NCBI GenBank assembly: GCA_040397235.1
Contig: JBBAWH010000001.1
Coordinates: 186,001 to 250,000, forward strand
DNA length: 64,000 bases
Direction: 5' to 3'
DNA from: Limnocylindrus sp040397235
GTDB lineage: Bacteria > Chloroflexota > Limnocylindria > Limnocylindrales > Limnocylindraceae
Positions 33,746 to 43,243 of the stretch are shown piece after piece. The position numbers and the translations under genes were made by a program. Numbering within the stretch: the stretch's first letter is position 1; each line of letters opens with the position of its first letter. A model generated the notes under the pieces. It saw only the letters and a list, made by a program, of their open reading frames with translations, was not told where the DNA came from and did no database searches.

Positions 33746-36175
33746 CTACAGGAGCGTCTCTGGGTCCACATCGACCGTGAGGTCGCGTCCACGGATCAGC
33801 GGTAGATACGGCTCAATGCTCGCGGCACGAAGGATCAAGTTCTCCCGCCAGCGCCCAGCCCGCCGCGGTACCCATGCGGGGATCGGCCCGAGAATGCGCG
33901 CCTGATCGTCGCCTCCCGCTGCCGCAGCGGTGCGGAGGGTGGCTGCCAACCCCTCGATGCTGCGCCGTGCCGCGGCCGCGGTTGCCGCCGCCGAACTGAC
34001 CTTGATCGTGCGCAAGAATGGCGCGCCTCCGGCCGCCTTCCGCAAACCGATCTCGCGGGCACGCCAGGCGTCGACACTCCCCCCGCGGGCGATCTCCACG
34101 GCCGCCGTGATCGCGGGGTCTTCGGAGCGGTAGCTTTGAATGACCGCCACACCGGCCTCTGTACCGCGTCCGAGTCGCCCTACCGCTTGAACGACCAGCG
34201 CGACTGCGCGCTCCGCCGCCCGCTCGTCGGGGAGGAGGAGGCCCGTGTCAGCCGAGACGATGCCGACCAGCGCCAGCGCCGGCAGGTCAAGCGCCTTGGC
34301 GGCGAGGGCGGTGCCGACGAGGATCTGCGTTCGACCACTACGGAACGCATCAAGAATGCGGTCGCCAGAGCCGATCGCCGATGCCGCGTCTGCATCGAGG
34401 CGATCAACAACCACGTCGGGGAGCGCCGCGCGCACCTCAGCCTCGAGGCGTTCGGTGCCACCACCCAACGCGCGAATACGTGCCCCGCTACACGAAGGGC
34501 AGCGAGTGAGTGGCTCCGCTGCAATGCCGCAGCCGTGGCAGCGCAGCAGCGATCCGGCGCTATGGAGCACCAGTGGCCGCTCGCATGAGGGGCACGATTG
34601 CGCGGCACCACAGTCGCGGCAGAGGAGCGCCGAGGCTAAGCCGCGGCGGTTAATGATCAGGAGCGCCTGTGATCCCCCACTCCAATCGAGCGCAGTGAGG
34701 CGCTCGAGCAGCGAGCGGCTCATCATGCCGCGCCACCCATCGGCGAGCTCTTGCCGCAGATCGATCACCTCAACGAGCGGGGCTGGGGTACGTCGTGTCA
34801 ACGTGAAGCGGCGCCAGCCCTCGATCTCGGCGCGCGCCAGCGACTCAACTGCAGGGGTAGCGCTCAGAAGAAGGGTCGCGGCGCCAGCAAGGCGTGCCAG
34901 CTCACGCGCCGCTTCACGCGCATGGAGTCGCGGTGTGCGATCAGATTTATAGGCACCCTCATGCTCTTCGTCCACAACAACGAGACCAACCTCGTCACGC
35001 AAGGCACCGAGGGCGACGCGCGTGCCGACGACGAGATGCGGTCCCGGCTCAAGGAGTCGGTCGTGTGCATCGAGGCGCTCACCAGCACTGAGGCCTGAGT
35101 GGATCGGCTCGGGCGCGCCGCCAGCAGCGGCGAGCATGTCCGCAGCGATCGCCACCTGCGCCGCCTCTGGCACCAGCCAGAGCACCGATCGACCAGCGGC
35201 GATCATCCGCACCGCAGCATCGGCGGCCGCGCAACTCTTGCCAGAGCCAGGTGGGCCATCGACGAGCAGCGTCTCTCCCGCCGCACTGCGCGCACAGACG
35301 GCATCAGCAATCTCACGCTGCACACTAGTCAGGGTGATCTCGGACCCCGCGCCATCAACTGGCGCGCTCCGCCGATCGGCATGCCGTCGCTGGATGCGCC
35401 GAACCTCAAGTTGCACAGCGCCAGCATCGGCGAGTCGGCGCGCCGTTGGGAGGCCTCCGGGGAGTGCACTCGCCGCGATCCAAGGATCATCACTGCGTGC
35501 CGCTGCGGTGAGCTGCTCCACTGCGGCAACCTGTCGGCTACCAAGTCGCATCGCCTCCAGGATCGCAGGGGCAACATCCGTGATCAACGAGGCGAAGGTC
35601 GTGTCGAGGCTCTGCGCACCGCCACGTACCAGTGACCAGCGACGCTCCGCCTCGCCAAGTAGCTCGAGTTGGCGGAGGCTCTTCAGCGTTGCTGCGCGTG
35701 TTTTACCGCGAGCCCCTGTGAGACGTTCCACAGCCACCCACTCCTCACCAAGCCCGATGCGCGCAGAGGTTTCGCTCGCCTCTCCTACCCTGCGCGACTC
35801 CAGCACGACGGCATCCAACATTCCAGCAGGGAGGAGCGATCGCACGGTGGTGGCGATCGGCGCGGCCCAACGCGCTGCAATGGTCTCCGCAAGCGACATG
35901 AGCAGAGGGGTAACGAGCGGCGCACTGCCGAGTCGGCCCTCAATCGGTTTGAGGGTGATTCCCGCTGGTGGCAGATCTGTTGGATCGAGTGCCACCACAA
36001 TGCCAATTGCCCGCCGTCCGCCAAACGGCACGATCACGCCATCGCCAACGGTGGCGTGGGTCACGCCGCCGGCAAGGTAGTCGTAGAGCCGCTCGCCAGG
36101 AGCTCCTGGCACATCGACGGCGACGCGGACGACCGTCATCGGAGGGGCCACGTGAGGCTCGGCGCCCCCGGTCAC
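33746..36175 (-). CDS. priA: Primosomal protein N' (replication restart helicase PriA)
   Basis: PriA recognises abandoned forks and reloads the replisome. The 809-residue protein has the N-terminal 3'-end-binding domain, a helicase with Walker A VDGPPGSGKSCAA and DEEH box VVDEEHEGAYK, and two zinc knuckles (CRDC/CPSC, CHGC/CPSC) inserted in helicase domain 2, followed by VGTALAAKALDLP and the C-terminal domain. The start at 36175 overlaps gmk by four bases; ATG 36139 is an alternative. Confidence 0.94.
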   Translation of the reverse strand: MTGGAEPHVAPPMTVVRVAVDVPGAPGERLYDYLAGGVTHATVGDGVIVPFGGRRAIGIVVALDPTDLPPAGITLKPIEGRLGSAPLVTPLLMSLAETIAARWAAPIATTVRSLLPAGMLDAVVLESRRVGEASETSARIGLGEEWVAVERLTGARGKTRAATLKSLRQLELLGEAERRWSLVRGGAQSLDTTFASLITDVAPAILEAMRLGSRQVAAVEQLTAAARSDDPWIAASALPGGLPTARRLADAGAVQLEVRRIQRRHADRRSAPVDGAGSEITLTSVQREIADAVCARSAAGETLLVDGPPGSGKSCAAADAAVRMIAAGRSVLWLVPEAAQVAIAADMLAAAGGAPEPIHSGLSAGERLDAHDRLLEPGPHLVVGTRVALGALRDEVGLVVVDEEHEGAYKSDRTPRLHAREAARELARLAGAATLLLSATPAVESLARAEIEGWRRFTLTRRTPAPLVEVIDLRQELADGWRGMMSRSLLERLTALDWSGGSQALLIINRRGLASALLCRDCGAAQSCPSCERPLVLHSAGSLLRCHGCGIAAEPLTRCPSCSGARIRALGGGTERLEAEVRAALPDVVVDRLDADAASAIGSGDRILDAFRSGRTQILVGTALAAKALDLPALALVGIVSADTGLLLPDERAAERAVALVVQAVGRLGRGTEAGVAVIQSYRSEDPAITAAVEIARGGSVDAWRAREIGLRKAAGGAPFLRTIKVSSAAATAAAARRSIEGLAATLRTAAAAGGDDQARILGPIPAWVPRRAGRWRENLILRAASIEPYLPLIRGRDLTVDVDPETLL

Positions 36176-36798
36176 ACCGAAATCCGACGCTCCGGGTGCT
36201 TCGCACGCTCGGCGAGGACAATCTTCTCGACCTGAGCCGCGGCCTCCTCGGGATAACCAGTCTCGTTCAACACCAGATAGTCATACTCCCGCGCGCGTTC
36301 CATCTCCGTAATCGCGTTCCGCGCGCGCGTCACCAGCTCATCGGCCGTCTCGGTGCCACGACCGGCAAGGCGCTCCGCGAGCGCCTCTGGGGATGGGGGT
36401 GCCACGAAGATCAGAATCGCCTCAGGGATCACCTTGCGCAGGCTCCGCGCACCCTGCACATCGATCTTGCAGAGCGCATCTTGCCCGCGCGCTAGGGCGC
36501 CGCGCACCTCGTCGCGGGGTGTTCCGTACGAGCGTTCGTGCACGGTGGCCGCCTCAAGGAGTTCGCCTGCGGCGTTCAGGGCATCAAACGATTCGCGGCT
36601 CTGGAAGTGGTAGTGGACACCGTTCATCTCGCCCGAGCGGGGTGGTCGGGTCGTGCAGGTGACGACGTAGTGGAAGGTTTGGCCCACTGGGCGGCGGCGC
36701 AGCTCGTTGATGATGGTGTCTTTGCCCACGCCGCTCGGCCCGGAGATCACGATCACCTGAGCGCCTGGTGCCCCTGCTCGTCGCTGTGGCTCCATCAC
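36172..36798 (-). CDS. gmk: Guanylate kinase
   Basis: Gmk phosphorylates GMP to GDP. The P-loop GPSGVGKDT is at residues 20-28. The GMP-binding segment TCTTRPPRSGEMNGVHYHF and KIDVQGARSLR complete the core. The length of 208 is normal. It lies between rluD and priA with four-base overlaps on both sides. The usual neighbour rpoZ is not present between gmk and priA. Confidence 0.97.
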   Translation of the reverse strand: MMEPQRRAGAPGAQVIVISGPSGVGKDTIINELRRRPVGQTFHYVVTCTTRPPRSGEMNGVHYHFQSRESFDALNAAGELLEAATVHERSYGTPRDEVRGALARGQDALCKIDVQGARSLRKVIPEAILIFVAPPSPEALAERLAGRGTETADELVTRARNAITEMERAREYDYLVLNETGYPEEAAAQVEKIVLAERAKHPERRISV

Positions 36799-37739
36799 CC
36801 CTCCCCTCTGCTGGAGTGCAACCGTAGCGCATCAAGGGGCGCCTGCAGGTCGGCGGGGAGCTCGGCCTCGAGGCGCATCAGACGCCCATCCCGCGGGTGA
36901 GCAAAGACGATCTTCCAGGCGTGAAGGAAGAGGCGCGTTGTTGCATCGGGACCGCGTCGACTGGTGCCGTTCCCATAGGTTGGGTCTCCAGCGATGGGGT
37001 GCCCAATCTCCGTCAGGTGCACACGAATCTGATGGGTGCGGCCGGTGATGAGGTCCACCTCGAGCAGTGTCCAGCCCGGGAATCGCTCGCGCACTCGGTA
37101 CCCCGTCGTCGCCTCGCGACCACCTGCGACCACCGCCATACGCTTGCGCTCATTCGGATCTCGGCCGATCGGTGCCTCGATGCGCCCCAGCTCGGCGGCT
37201 ACCGAACCTTGCACAAGGGCGAGGTAGGTCTTCTTGATGCGCCGCGCCTTCAACTGCGCCATCAGGCTCAACTGCGCCACGTCACCCTTCGCAACGATCA
37301 AGAGTCCGCTGGTGTCTTTGTCGAGCCGATGCACGAGTCCGGGACGCGCGACGCCGGCAATCCCAGGCAGCTCTGCCACATGGTGCAGCAGCGCATTGAC
37401 GAGAGTGCCTGTTGCATGGCCTGGCGCGGGATGCACCACGAGACCGGCAGGCTTATTTACCACCACGATGTCCTCGTCTTCATAGACCACGGTGAGCGGA
37501 ATATCTTCGGCGAGGAGCGTTGTCTCACTCACCGGCGGAATCACGAGGTGGAGCGTCTGCCCTGCAACGAGCGTGGAGCTGGCGCGCACGATGAGGCCCC
37601 CCATGGTCAGATGGCCCTCAGAGATGAGTCGCTGCACAAACGAGCGAGAGAGCCCACTCCTATCTGCGACAAACCGGTCAGCACGCTGCCGGGCCGCCTC
37701 TGGCGGGATCGGCAGATCTAGTTCACGCGCCTCACTCAT
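36795..37739 (-). CDS. rluD: RluA/RluD family 23S rRNA pseudouridine synthase
   Basis: The enzyme isomerises uridines in 23S rRNA. An S4 RNA-binding domain fills residues ~18-80 (RADRFVADRSGLSRSFVQRL). The catalytic domain follows with GLVHRLDKDTSGLLIVAK, which contains the catalytic Asp, and RTHQIRVHLTEIGHPI. The lspA-rluD order is common in Gram-positives and supports a RluD/YlyB-type enzyme. The exact target uridines are not deducible. Confidence 0.93.
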   Translation of the reverse strand: MSEARELDLPIPPEAARQRADRFVADRSGLSRSFVQRLISEGHLTMGGLIVRASSTLVAGQTLHLVIPPVSETTLLAEDIPLTVVYEDEDIVVVNKPAGLVVHPAPGHATGTLVNALLHHVAELPGIAGVARPGLVHRLDKDTSGLLIVAKGDVAQLSLMAQLKARRIKKTYLALVQGSVAAELGRIEAPIGRDPNERKRMAVVAGGREATTGYRVRERFPGWTLLEVDLITGRTHQIRVHLTEIGHPIAGDPTYGNGTSRRGPDATTRLFLHAWKIVFAHPRDGRLMRLEAELPADLQAPLDALRLHSSRGEG

Positions 37740-38206
37740 CTGCGAACCGTACTACGAGAACGCCACAAGGTATCCACGAGCAAGATCACGATGCCGAAGC
37801 TGATTCCTGCATCGGCGATGTTGAAGGTCCAGAATCGCAGGCTTCCCACGCCGACATCAATGAAATCAAGCACATAGCCAAATGACAAGCGGTCAATAAG
37901 GTTGCCAATCGCGCCACCAATGAGCAGCCCGACCCCAACCGTCAGAGGGGTAACGCGAGGAAGTCGCTCACGCTCGTGGAAGATCACAAGGGCAAGGATG
38001 ACGCCGATGCTGAGGGCGGCAAGGAGCGGGGCACTCCCCTGCACAATGCCGAAGAGGCCGCCACTATTCTCGCCACGGATGATTTGCAGGAGCGAACCGA
38101 TCAGCTGATGCGGGACCGCAAGATCCATGCCATCTACCAGCATCTTTGATCCTCGATCCGCTGCGATGAGTGCGAGCGCAATGAGTGCGAGTGTGGCCCG
38201 CCTCAT
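37736..38206 (-). CDS. lspA: Lipoprotein signal peptidase (signal peptidase II)
   Basis: LspA cleaves prolipoprotein signal peptides in the membrane. The 156-residue protein has four membrane segments. The two catalytic aspartates are visible in GGAIGNLIDRLSFGYVLDFIDV. It overlaps ileS and rluD by four bases; ileS-lspA-rluD is a well-known order. Confidence 0.95.
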   Translation of the reverse strand: MRRATLALIALALIAADRGSKMLVDGMDLAVPHQLIGSLLQIIRGENSGGLFGIVQGSAPLLAALSIGVILALVIFHERERLPRVTPLTVGVGLLIGGAIGNLIDRLSFGYVLDFIDVGVGSLRFWTFNIADAGISFGIVILLVDTLWRSRSTVRR

Positions 38207-41200
38207 CCGGCAGACCGGCAGAACGAGAAGGCGGTGTCACCGAAGGAGAGCTCAATCTGATCCGCAACGTCACCGGCGGTGGCACCAAACTCAATCGAGC
38301 GCGCGCCAACACTCTGCGTAAGCTGCTCTGTGTATGGGGCAAGCGACCGCGCCGATTCGGGCAGATAGAGGCTGATCGGATCGCCGATCTGCAGCCCAGC
38401 ACGCTTGCGCAGGTCCTGCACCGCACGGGAGAGCTCGCGGACGTCACCCTCTGCGATGAGTTCTGGTGTCAGGGCCGTCTCAAGCTCAACAACCAGTCCG
38501 CCCCCTTCAGCAACGAAGCCGCCATCACGTGGGATCGCTTGGATCTCAATCTCATCTAGCGCGAATTCAAGGCCCACAATACGTACCGCGCCGCCTGCGA
38601 GGAACTCCACATCACCAGAGCGCGCTGCGGCGAGTACCGCCTGCAGCTTGTCGCCGAGTCGCTTTCCAACCTTCGGCAAGAGCACCTTCACCTTGCGCTC
38701 GAAGAGGCCGGAGGCATCGGTGACCGACTCAACTCGCTTGACATTCAGTTCGTCCGCAAGGATCTCGAGTAGTTCGGCGTGTGGGGTTTCGCCGCCAAAG
38801 ACGACGCGCGCCAGTGCGAGCGGTTGACGTGTGCGGATGGCGGCGGCGCTGCGCACGGAGCGCCCCAGTTCGGCGGCGCGAATCACTCGGCTCATTGAAT
38901 CTTCAAGGGCCTGGTCACGCCAGCCCTGCACGCGTGCCTTCGGCCACGGCTGCAAGTGGATGCTCCCCGTCGCGCCGTCGGCAACCAGGTTGGTGTAGAT
39001 CGCGTCGGTCAACATCGGTGCGATCGGTGCCGCCACCTGCAGCAGCGTCAGCAGCGCCTCATGAAGGGTGGCGAAGGCATCGTTCCGATCCGCCTCACTG
39101 GTGGAGAGGTCAAAACGATCGCGTGAGCGACGGAGGTACCAGGTAGAGAGCTCGTCGATCGCCGCCTCAAGACGTGTGACGGCCGACTGGGCGTCGTAGC
39201 CCCGGAGCGCCCCCTCCACGGTCGAGACGAGGTCGGCGGTGCGGCTCAGGATCCAGCGATCCATCGCGCCCCTCTCGGCAACTGGGCTCGCAGCGCCGCC
39301 AGGGCGCCAGCCAGCGCTGTTCGCGTAGCCGATGTGGAAGGCGTAGACGTTCCAGAGCACGAGAAGTTTACGGCGTGCCTCATCCGCCCCGCTCCAGCCG
39401 AAATGCACGTTCTCTTCGGGGCGCGAGCCGGCGAAGAGCCAACGCATCACATCAGCGCCCATGCGATCGGCCGCCTCATCAAATTCAATGGAGTTGCCCC
39501 AGCTCTTGTGCATCTGGCGACCATCTTCCGCAAAGACGAGTCCGTAGCCGAACACGGTCTTCGTTGGCTCGCTCCCGACCATGACCGTCGACATAGCGAG
39601 CAACGAGTAGAACCAGTTGCGGAACTGACCAGGGAAGCTCTCCGTAATCAGATCAGCGGGGAACCAGCGCTTCCAGTACTCGGGATCGCTGCGATAGCGC
39701 ATCGTTGAGAGCGAGACGATCCCCGCATCGAGCCACGGATTGCCAACGTCGGGGACGCGCTGCACCTCGCCACCGCACTTTGAACAGGCGATACGAACCT
39801 CATCAATGTATGGCCGGTGGGGGCTATGCCCCGCCAGGGCGTCAAGCCCGGCAACGGCGCGCCCCTCAAGCTCGGCTCGCGACCCAAGCACCTCTACAGC
39901 GCCGCATCCTTCGCACTCGTAAATTGGCAGCGCGAGTCCCCAATAGCGCTTTTTGGAGATCATCCAGTCGCTCATGTTGCGGAGCCAGTCAAGCTCGCGA
40001 TCGTGTCCGAACGATGGGAGCCACGAGATGTTGTCGACAACATCCATGATCTGATAGCGCAGGCTCCCCGCCTTCTCTGCGGCGCTGAGCTGCTCGCGTG
40101 GCTTCTCGTAGGTGGCGCCCATGCTGATAAACCACTCATCCACGAGTCGGAAGGCGAGCGGCGTTGCACAGCGCCAACAGTGCGGATACCGGTGCGTGAT
40201 CTTCTCTCGACGCAAGAGGCTCCCACTCTGCTCAAGGGCAGCAAAGACGAGATCGGCAACAGCGAGCCAGTCTTTCCCGCTCAGATCATTGAACCCCTCA
40301 AGGTAGATACCGCTCTCATCAATCGGCGCAATCATCGGCAGGCCTTCGGTGATGCAGAGGGCGTGGTCCTCGCTACCGCAGGCAGGGGCGATGTGCACGA
40401 TGCTCGTCCCCTCTTCGGCGCCAACGTCGCTCCACGAGATCACACGGTGTGCGGCACCATCTGGGCCGAGGGCTGCGGCTACGGCTGGTGCGGCATCAAA
40501 CGTGGTGCGGTAGCGCCACCCCAACAGCTCGCTCCCCTGCTTGGTGTCAAGTACCTTCGCGCGAGGTGCACCACCGCCGAGTGCGGCGACGCGACGCGTT
40601 GCGCCGATCCACATCTTGCGACCGTCAAACTCCACCAGTTCATAGGAGAGGGTTGGGCTCACCGCAGCGGCGACGTTGGCTGGAATGGTCCACGGCGTTG
40701 TCGTCCAGGCCAGAAGCTCTTCGCCAGGGCGATCAACGAGAGGGAAACCGAAGTAGGCGGATGGGTCATCGCGATCGGCGTACCCCTCCGTCATCTCGTG
40801 CTGACTGATACCCGTGCCGCAACGTGTGCACCACGGCATGCTGTCGCTCCCCTTGTAGAGCCAGCCGCGGCGGTTGCATTCAGCCAGGAAGCTCCAGATC
40901 AGATCGTTGTTCTCATCCGAGAAGGTGAAGTACGAGCCGCCAACCTCGGGCGAACCGAGTTGTCCGATGAGCCCCTCTGGCGTTCCGCGAACCTCTCTAG
41001 TGGCGCCAGCGATCGCCATCTCACGTTCCGGCGCGTCGCTGAGTGCGTCACGCAGGCGCAGGAGATCCGCTGGGTCGTTCCAATCCATCCACATGCCCAG
41101 TCGAATCGACTGCTCGGTCTGTCGCGCGGCGTAGGTGAGCACACGCTGCTTACAGAGTTGAATGAACTCCGCCAGGCCGCGCTCCTCGATCTGTCGCTTG

Positions 41201-41511
41201 GAGGTGAGCCCGAGCTCTTTCTCAACGTTTACTTCGACCCAGAGGCCTTGGCAGTCAAACCCTTGCTGCCAACGTAGCTCGTGTCCGAGCGACGCACGGA
41301 AGCGCTGGAAGAGATCTTTATAGGTGCGACCCCAGGCGTGATGGACGCCCATCGGATTGTTGGCGGTGATTGGGCCATCGAGGAAAGACCAAGGCTCACC
41401 GCCGGCAGTCTGCGCGCGGAGGCGCTCAAATGTTCCCTCGGCACGCCAACGCGCCAGCATCTGGTGCTCCAGGCTGATCAGGTCAGGCTTCGAATCAACA
41501 GGGTTGAACAT
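38203..41511 (-). CDS. ileS: Isoleucyl-tRNA synthetase, divergent form
   Basis: IleRS charges tRNA-Ile. The 1102-residue protein has the Rossmann core, a CP1 editing domain with LLAWTTTPWTIPAN and GTSIVHIAPACGSEDH, and a helical anticodon-binding domain after ~780. The catalytic signatures are unusual: where most IleRS have HxGH, this protein reads NNPMGVHHAW (residues 51-60), and the KMSKS region reads QMHKSWGN near 667. It is still placed as IleRS by editing motifs, length and the ileS-lspA linkage. The start is ATG 41511; an in-frame TTG at 41547 is possible. No ribosome site is clear. Confidence 0.92.
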   Translation of the reverse strand: MFNPVDSKPDLISLEHQMLARWRAEGTFERLRAQTAGGEPWSFLDGPITANNPMGVHHAWGRTYKDLFQRFRASLGHELRWQQGFDCQGLWVEVNVEKELGLTSKRQIEERGLAEFIQLCKQRVLTYAARQTEQSIRLGMWMDWNDPADLLRLRDALSDAPEREMAIAGATREVRGTPEGLIGQLGSPEVGGSYFTFSDENNDLIWSFLAECNRRGWLYKGSDSMPWCTRCGTGISQHEMTEGYADRDDPSAYFGFPLVDRPGEELLAWTTTPWTIPANVAAAVSPTLSYELVEFDGRKMWIGATRRVAALGGGAPRAKVLDTKQGSELLGWRYRTTFDAAPAVAAALGPDGAAHRVISWSDVGAEEGTSIVHIAPACGSEDHALCITEGLPMIAPIDESGIYLEGFNDLSGKDWLAVADLVFAALEQSGSLLRREKITHRYPHCWRCATPLAFRLVDEWFISMGATYEKPREQLSAAEKAGSLRYQIMDVVDNISWLPSFGHDRELDWLRNMSDWMISKKRYWGLALPIYECEGCGAVEVLGSRAELEGRAVAGLDALAGHSPHRPYIDEVRIACSKCGGEVQRVPDVGNPWLDAGIVSLSTMRYRSDPEYWKRWFPADLITESFPGQFRNWFYSLLAMSTVMVGSEPTKTVFGYGLVFAEDGRQMHKSWGNSIEFDEAADRMGADVMRWLFAGSRPEENVHFGWSGADEARRKLLVLWNVYAFHIGYANSAGWRPGGAASPVAERGAMDRWILSRTADLVSTVEGALRGYDAQSAVTRLEAAIDELSTWYLRRSRDRFDLSTSEADRNDAFATLHEALLTLLQVAAPIAPMLTDAIYTNLVADGATGSIHLQPWPKARVQGWRDQALEDSMSRVIRAAELGRSVRSAAAIRTRQPLALARVVFGGETPHAELLEILADELNVKRVESVTDASGLFERKVKVLLPKVGKRLGDKLQAVLAAARSGDVEFLAGGAVRIVGLEFALDEIEIQAIPRDGGFVAEGGGLVVELETALTPELIAEGDVRELSRAVQDLRKRAGLQIGDPISLYLPESARSLAPYTEQLTQSVGARSIEFGATAGDVADQIELSFGDTAFSFCRSAG

Positions 41512-41591
41512 TGAGAGGAGCGTGCCACGCCACCCCCGACATGGCAAACGGGGGGCACCCCCCTTCTCCGCAAGGCGGTATGGTTCCCGTT
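41512..41591. promoter_or_regulatory. Divergent ileS / LCP gene intergenic region
   Basis: The 80 bases between the two starts contain a G6-CA-C6 palindrome (41550-41563) without a U-run. On the plus strand a possible -10 TATGGT (41579-41584) ends 7 bases before ATG 41592. No ribosome site precedes either start. On the minus strand a weak TGGCACGCT ends 7 bases before the ileS ATG. Both genes may be leaderless, but the -10 matches are weak. Confidence 0.35.
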
Positions 41592-43229
41592 ATGAGCCAA
41601 CCGACTGAGACTCCACGACGCTCAGCCTTCGCGGCGGCTGTCTTTTCGCTGGTGGTCCCAGGGTTCGGGCACCTCTATGAGCGACGCTGGCGAGCGGCAC
41701 TCCTCTTCCTCGCACCGCCCATCCTCCTCCTGGCACTGGTAGGTGGCATCGTCGCAGCGGATGGCCTGCCAGGCCTCGTCGGACTCCTAATCACCCCCTT
41801 CGGGCTGAGTGCGGCTGGCATCCTCAACATTCTCCTTGCGGCCTGGCGTGGGGTCGCAGCCGCTGACGCGTGGCGCGGAGCCTTACAGCGGGAGAGTGGA
41901 CTTCGCGGAAATGGCACCTCGTTCGCCGGCCTCGCCCTCTCGCTCGTGGCCGCCCTCTCGCTCCACCTCATCCTGGGCGGCTACGTCACGACGGCATCAG
42001 AGCTCGTCGGCGGCATCTTCTCTTCTGGCACCGAAACGCCTGGCGCGACCCCTGCACCACGCTGGGATGGGAAGGAGCGCCTAAACGTACTCCTCGTCGG
42101 GATCGACCAGCGTGGCGACAGCACCTCCTTCAACACCGACACCCTGATCGTTGCCAGCGTTGATCCGGTCAATGGAACCGTCACGATGTTCAGCATTCCA
42201 CGCGACACCGTTGATTTCCCGGTGCCCGCTAACGCCCAGCGACTGTACGGGGCAACGTATGGCAACAAGATCAACTCCTACTACGCCTCAGCAAGTCGAA
42301 ATGCGACCGTCTTCCCAGACGGCCCCATGCCCGCCCTGCGTGAAATGCTCGGCAACTTCTACGGCATGACGATCGATTACTCGCTGATGGTGAATTTCGC
42401 TGGCTTCCAGGAGATTGTGGATGCCCTTGATGGTGTGCGCATCACGGCGAAAAATCCGGTGACGGATGACTCGTATCCCCTTGGTGGTGGCAAATACGCA
42501 CGCATCCATGTTCTGGCTGGCGTGCACGCGATGGATGGCGCAGAGGCGCTGATCTTTGCCCGATCACGACACGGCAGCTCTGACTTTGATCGCGCCGCGC
42601 GGCAGCAGCAGGTGATCACCGCAATCCGTGCCCAAAGCGATATGGCGGCGATCACGCGAAACCTCCCCTCACTCGCAGCGGCGCTTAAGGATTCTCTCAA
42701 GAGCGACTTCCCACAGCAGGATCTCCCGCTCCTCTTAGATCTCATCGCCCAAATTGACTCGGGAAGCATTCGCAGCCTCGTCTTCACGCCGCCGACCTAT
42801 CAAACTGTCGGATCCGATAGCCGTGGGTACATCATCACGCCAGATGTGGTCAAGATTCGCGCCGCTGTGGTGCAAGCGTTCAGCGCGCAGCCAACCAAGG
42901 AGGAGCGTGAAGCCGACGCCATTGCGAGGGAGGCGGCGCGCATCTGGGTGCTGAACGGCACCGGTCGAAAGGGCGAAGCGAGAGTGCTAGCGACGGCGCT
43001 CAGCCGCGCCGGTCTTGATGCGTCAGCGCCAACTGCCATCACGCCCGGCGAGATCGGCCTGCTCAAGACGCGATTCATCGTCTACAACGGGGCCGAACAG
43101 CGAATGCCCGTCTCCCTCGCGTTACTTGAGCAACTCCTCGGCATGAAGGCGACGTTGATCGATGACCAGACCGTTACGGTTGATGTGGAGATTATTACTG
43201 GCGCCGACGTGCCGACCGTCACCCCGTAG
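41592..43229 (+). CDS. LCP (LytR-CpsA-Psr) family wall polymer transferase
   Basis: LCP proteins move lipid-linked anionic polymers onto peptidoglycan outside the membrane. The 545-residue protein has an N-terminal region with several membrane segments (residues ~10-130), preceded by the PGFGHLYERRW motif seen in small TM2/DUF5683-like domains. The extracellular LCP catalytic domain follows (~155-390) with LLVGIDQRGDSTSFNTDTLIVAS, SIPRDT and FARSRHGSSDFDRAARQQQ, which holds the conserved Arg and Asp residues. A LytR_C domain (VLNGTGRKGEARVLA) ends it. The start is taken as ATG 41592; ATG 41580 is possible. It is transcribed alone. Confidence 0.88.
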   Translation: MSQPTETPRRSAFAAAVFSLVVPGFGHLYERRWRAALLFLAPPILLLALVGGIVAADGLPGLVGLLITPFGLSAAGILNILLAAWRGVAAADAWRGALQRESGLRGNGTSFAGLALSLVAALSLHLILGGYVTTASELVGGIFSSGTETPGATPAPRWDGKERLNVLLVGIDQRGDSTSFNTDTLIVASVDPVNGTVTMFSIPRDTVDFPVPANAQRLYGATYGNKINSYYASASRNATVFPDGPMPALREMLGNFYGMTIDYSLMVNFAGFQEIVDALDGVRITAKNPVTDDSYPLGGGKYARIHVLAGVHAMDGAEALIFARSRHGSSDFDRAARQQQVITAIRAQSDMAAITRNLPSLAAALKDSLKSDFPQQDLPLLLDLIAQIDSGSIRSLVFTPPTYQTVGSDSRGYIITPDVVKIRAAVVQAFSAQPTKEEREADAIAREAARIWVLNGTGRKGEARVLATALSRAGLDASAPTAITPGEIGLLKTRFIVYNGAEQRMPVSLALLEQLLGMKATLIDDQTVTVDVEIITGADVPTVTP

Positions 43230-43243
43230 GGGCGCCACCCGGT

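Noticed and set aside
39817..41277. Long open frame of 486 codons antisense to ileS
   Set aside because: The opposite strand has a full IleRS with editing and anticodon domains. The antisense product shows no motif, and such frames are common opposite GC-rich genes.
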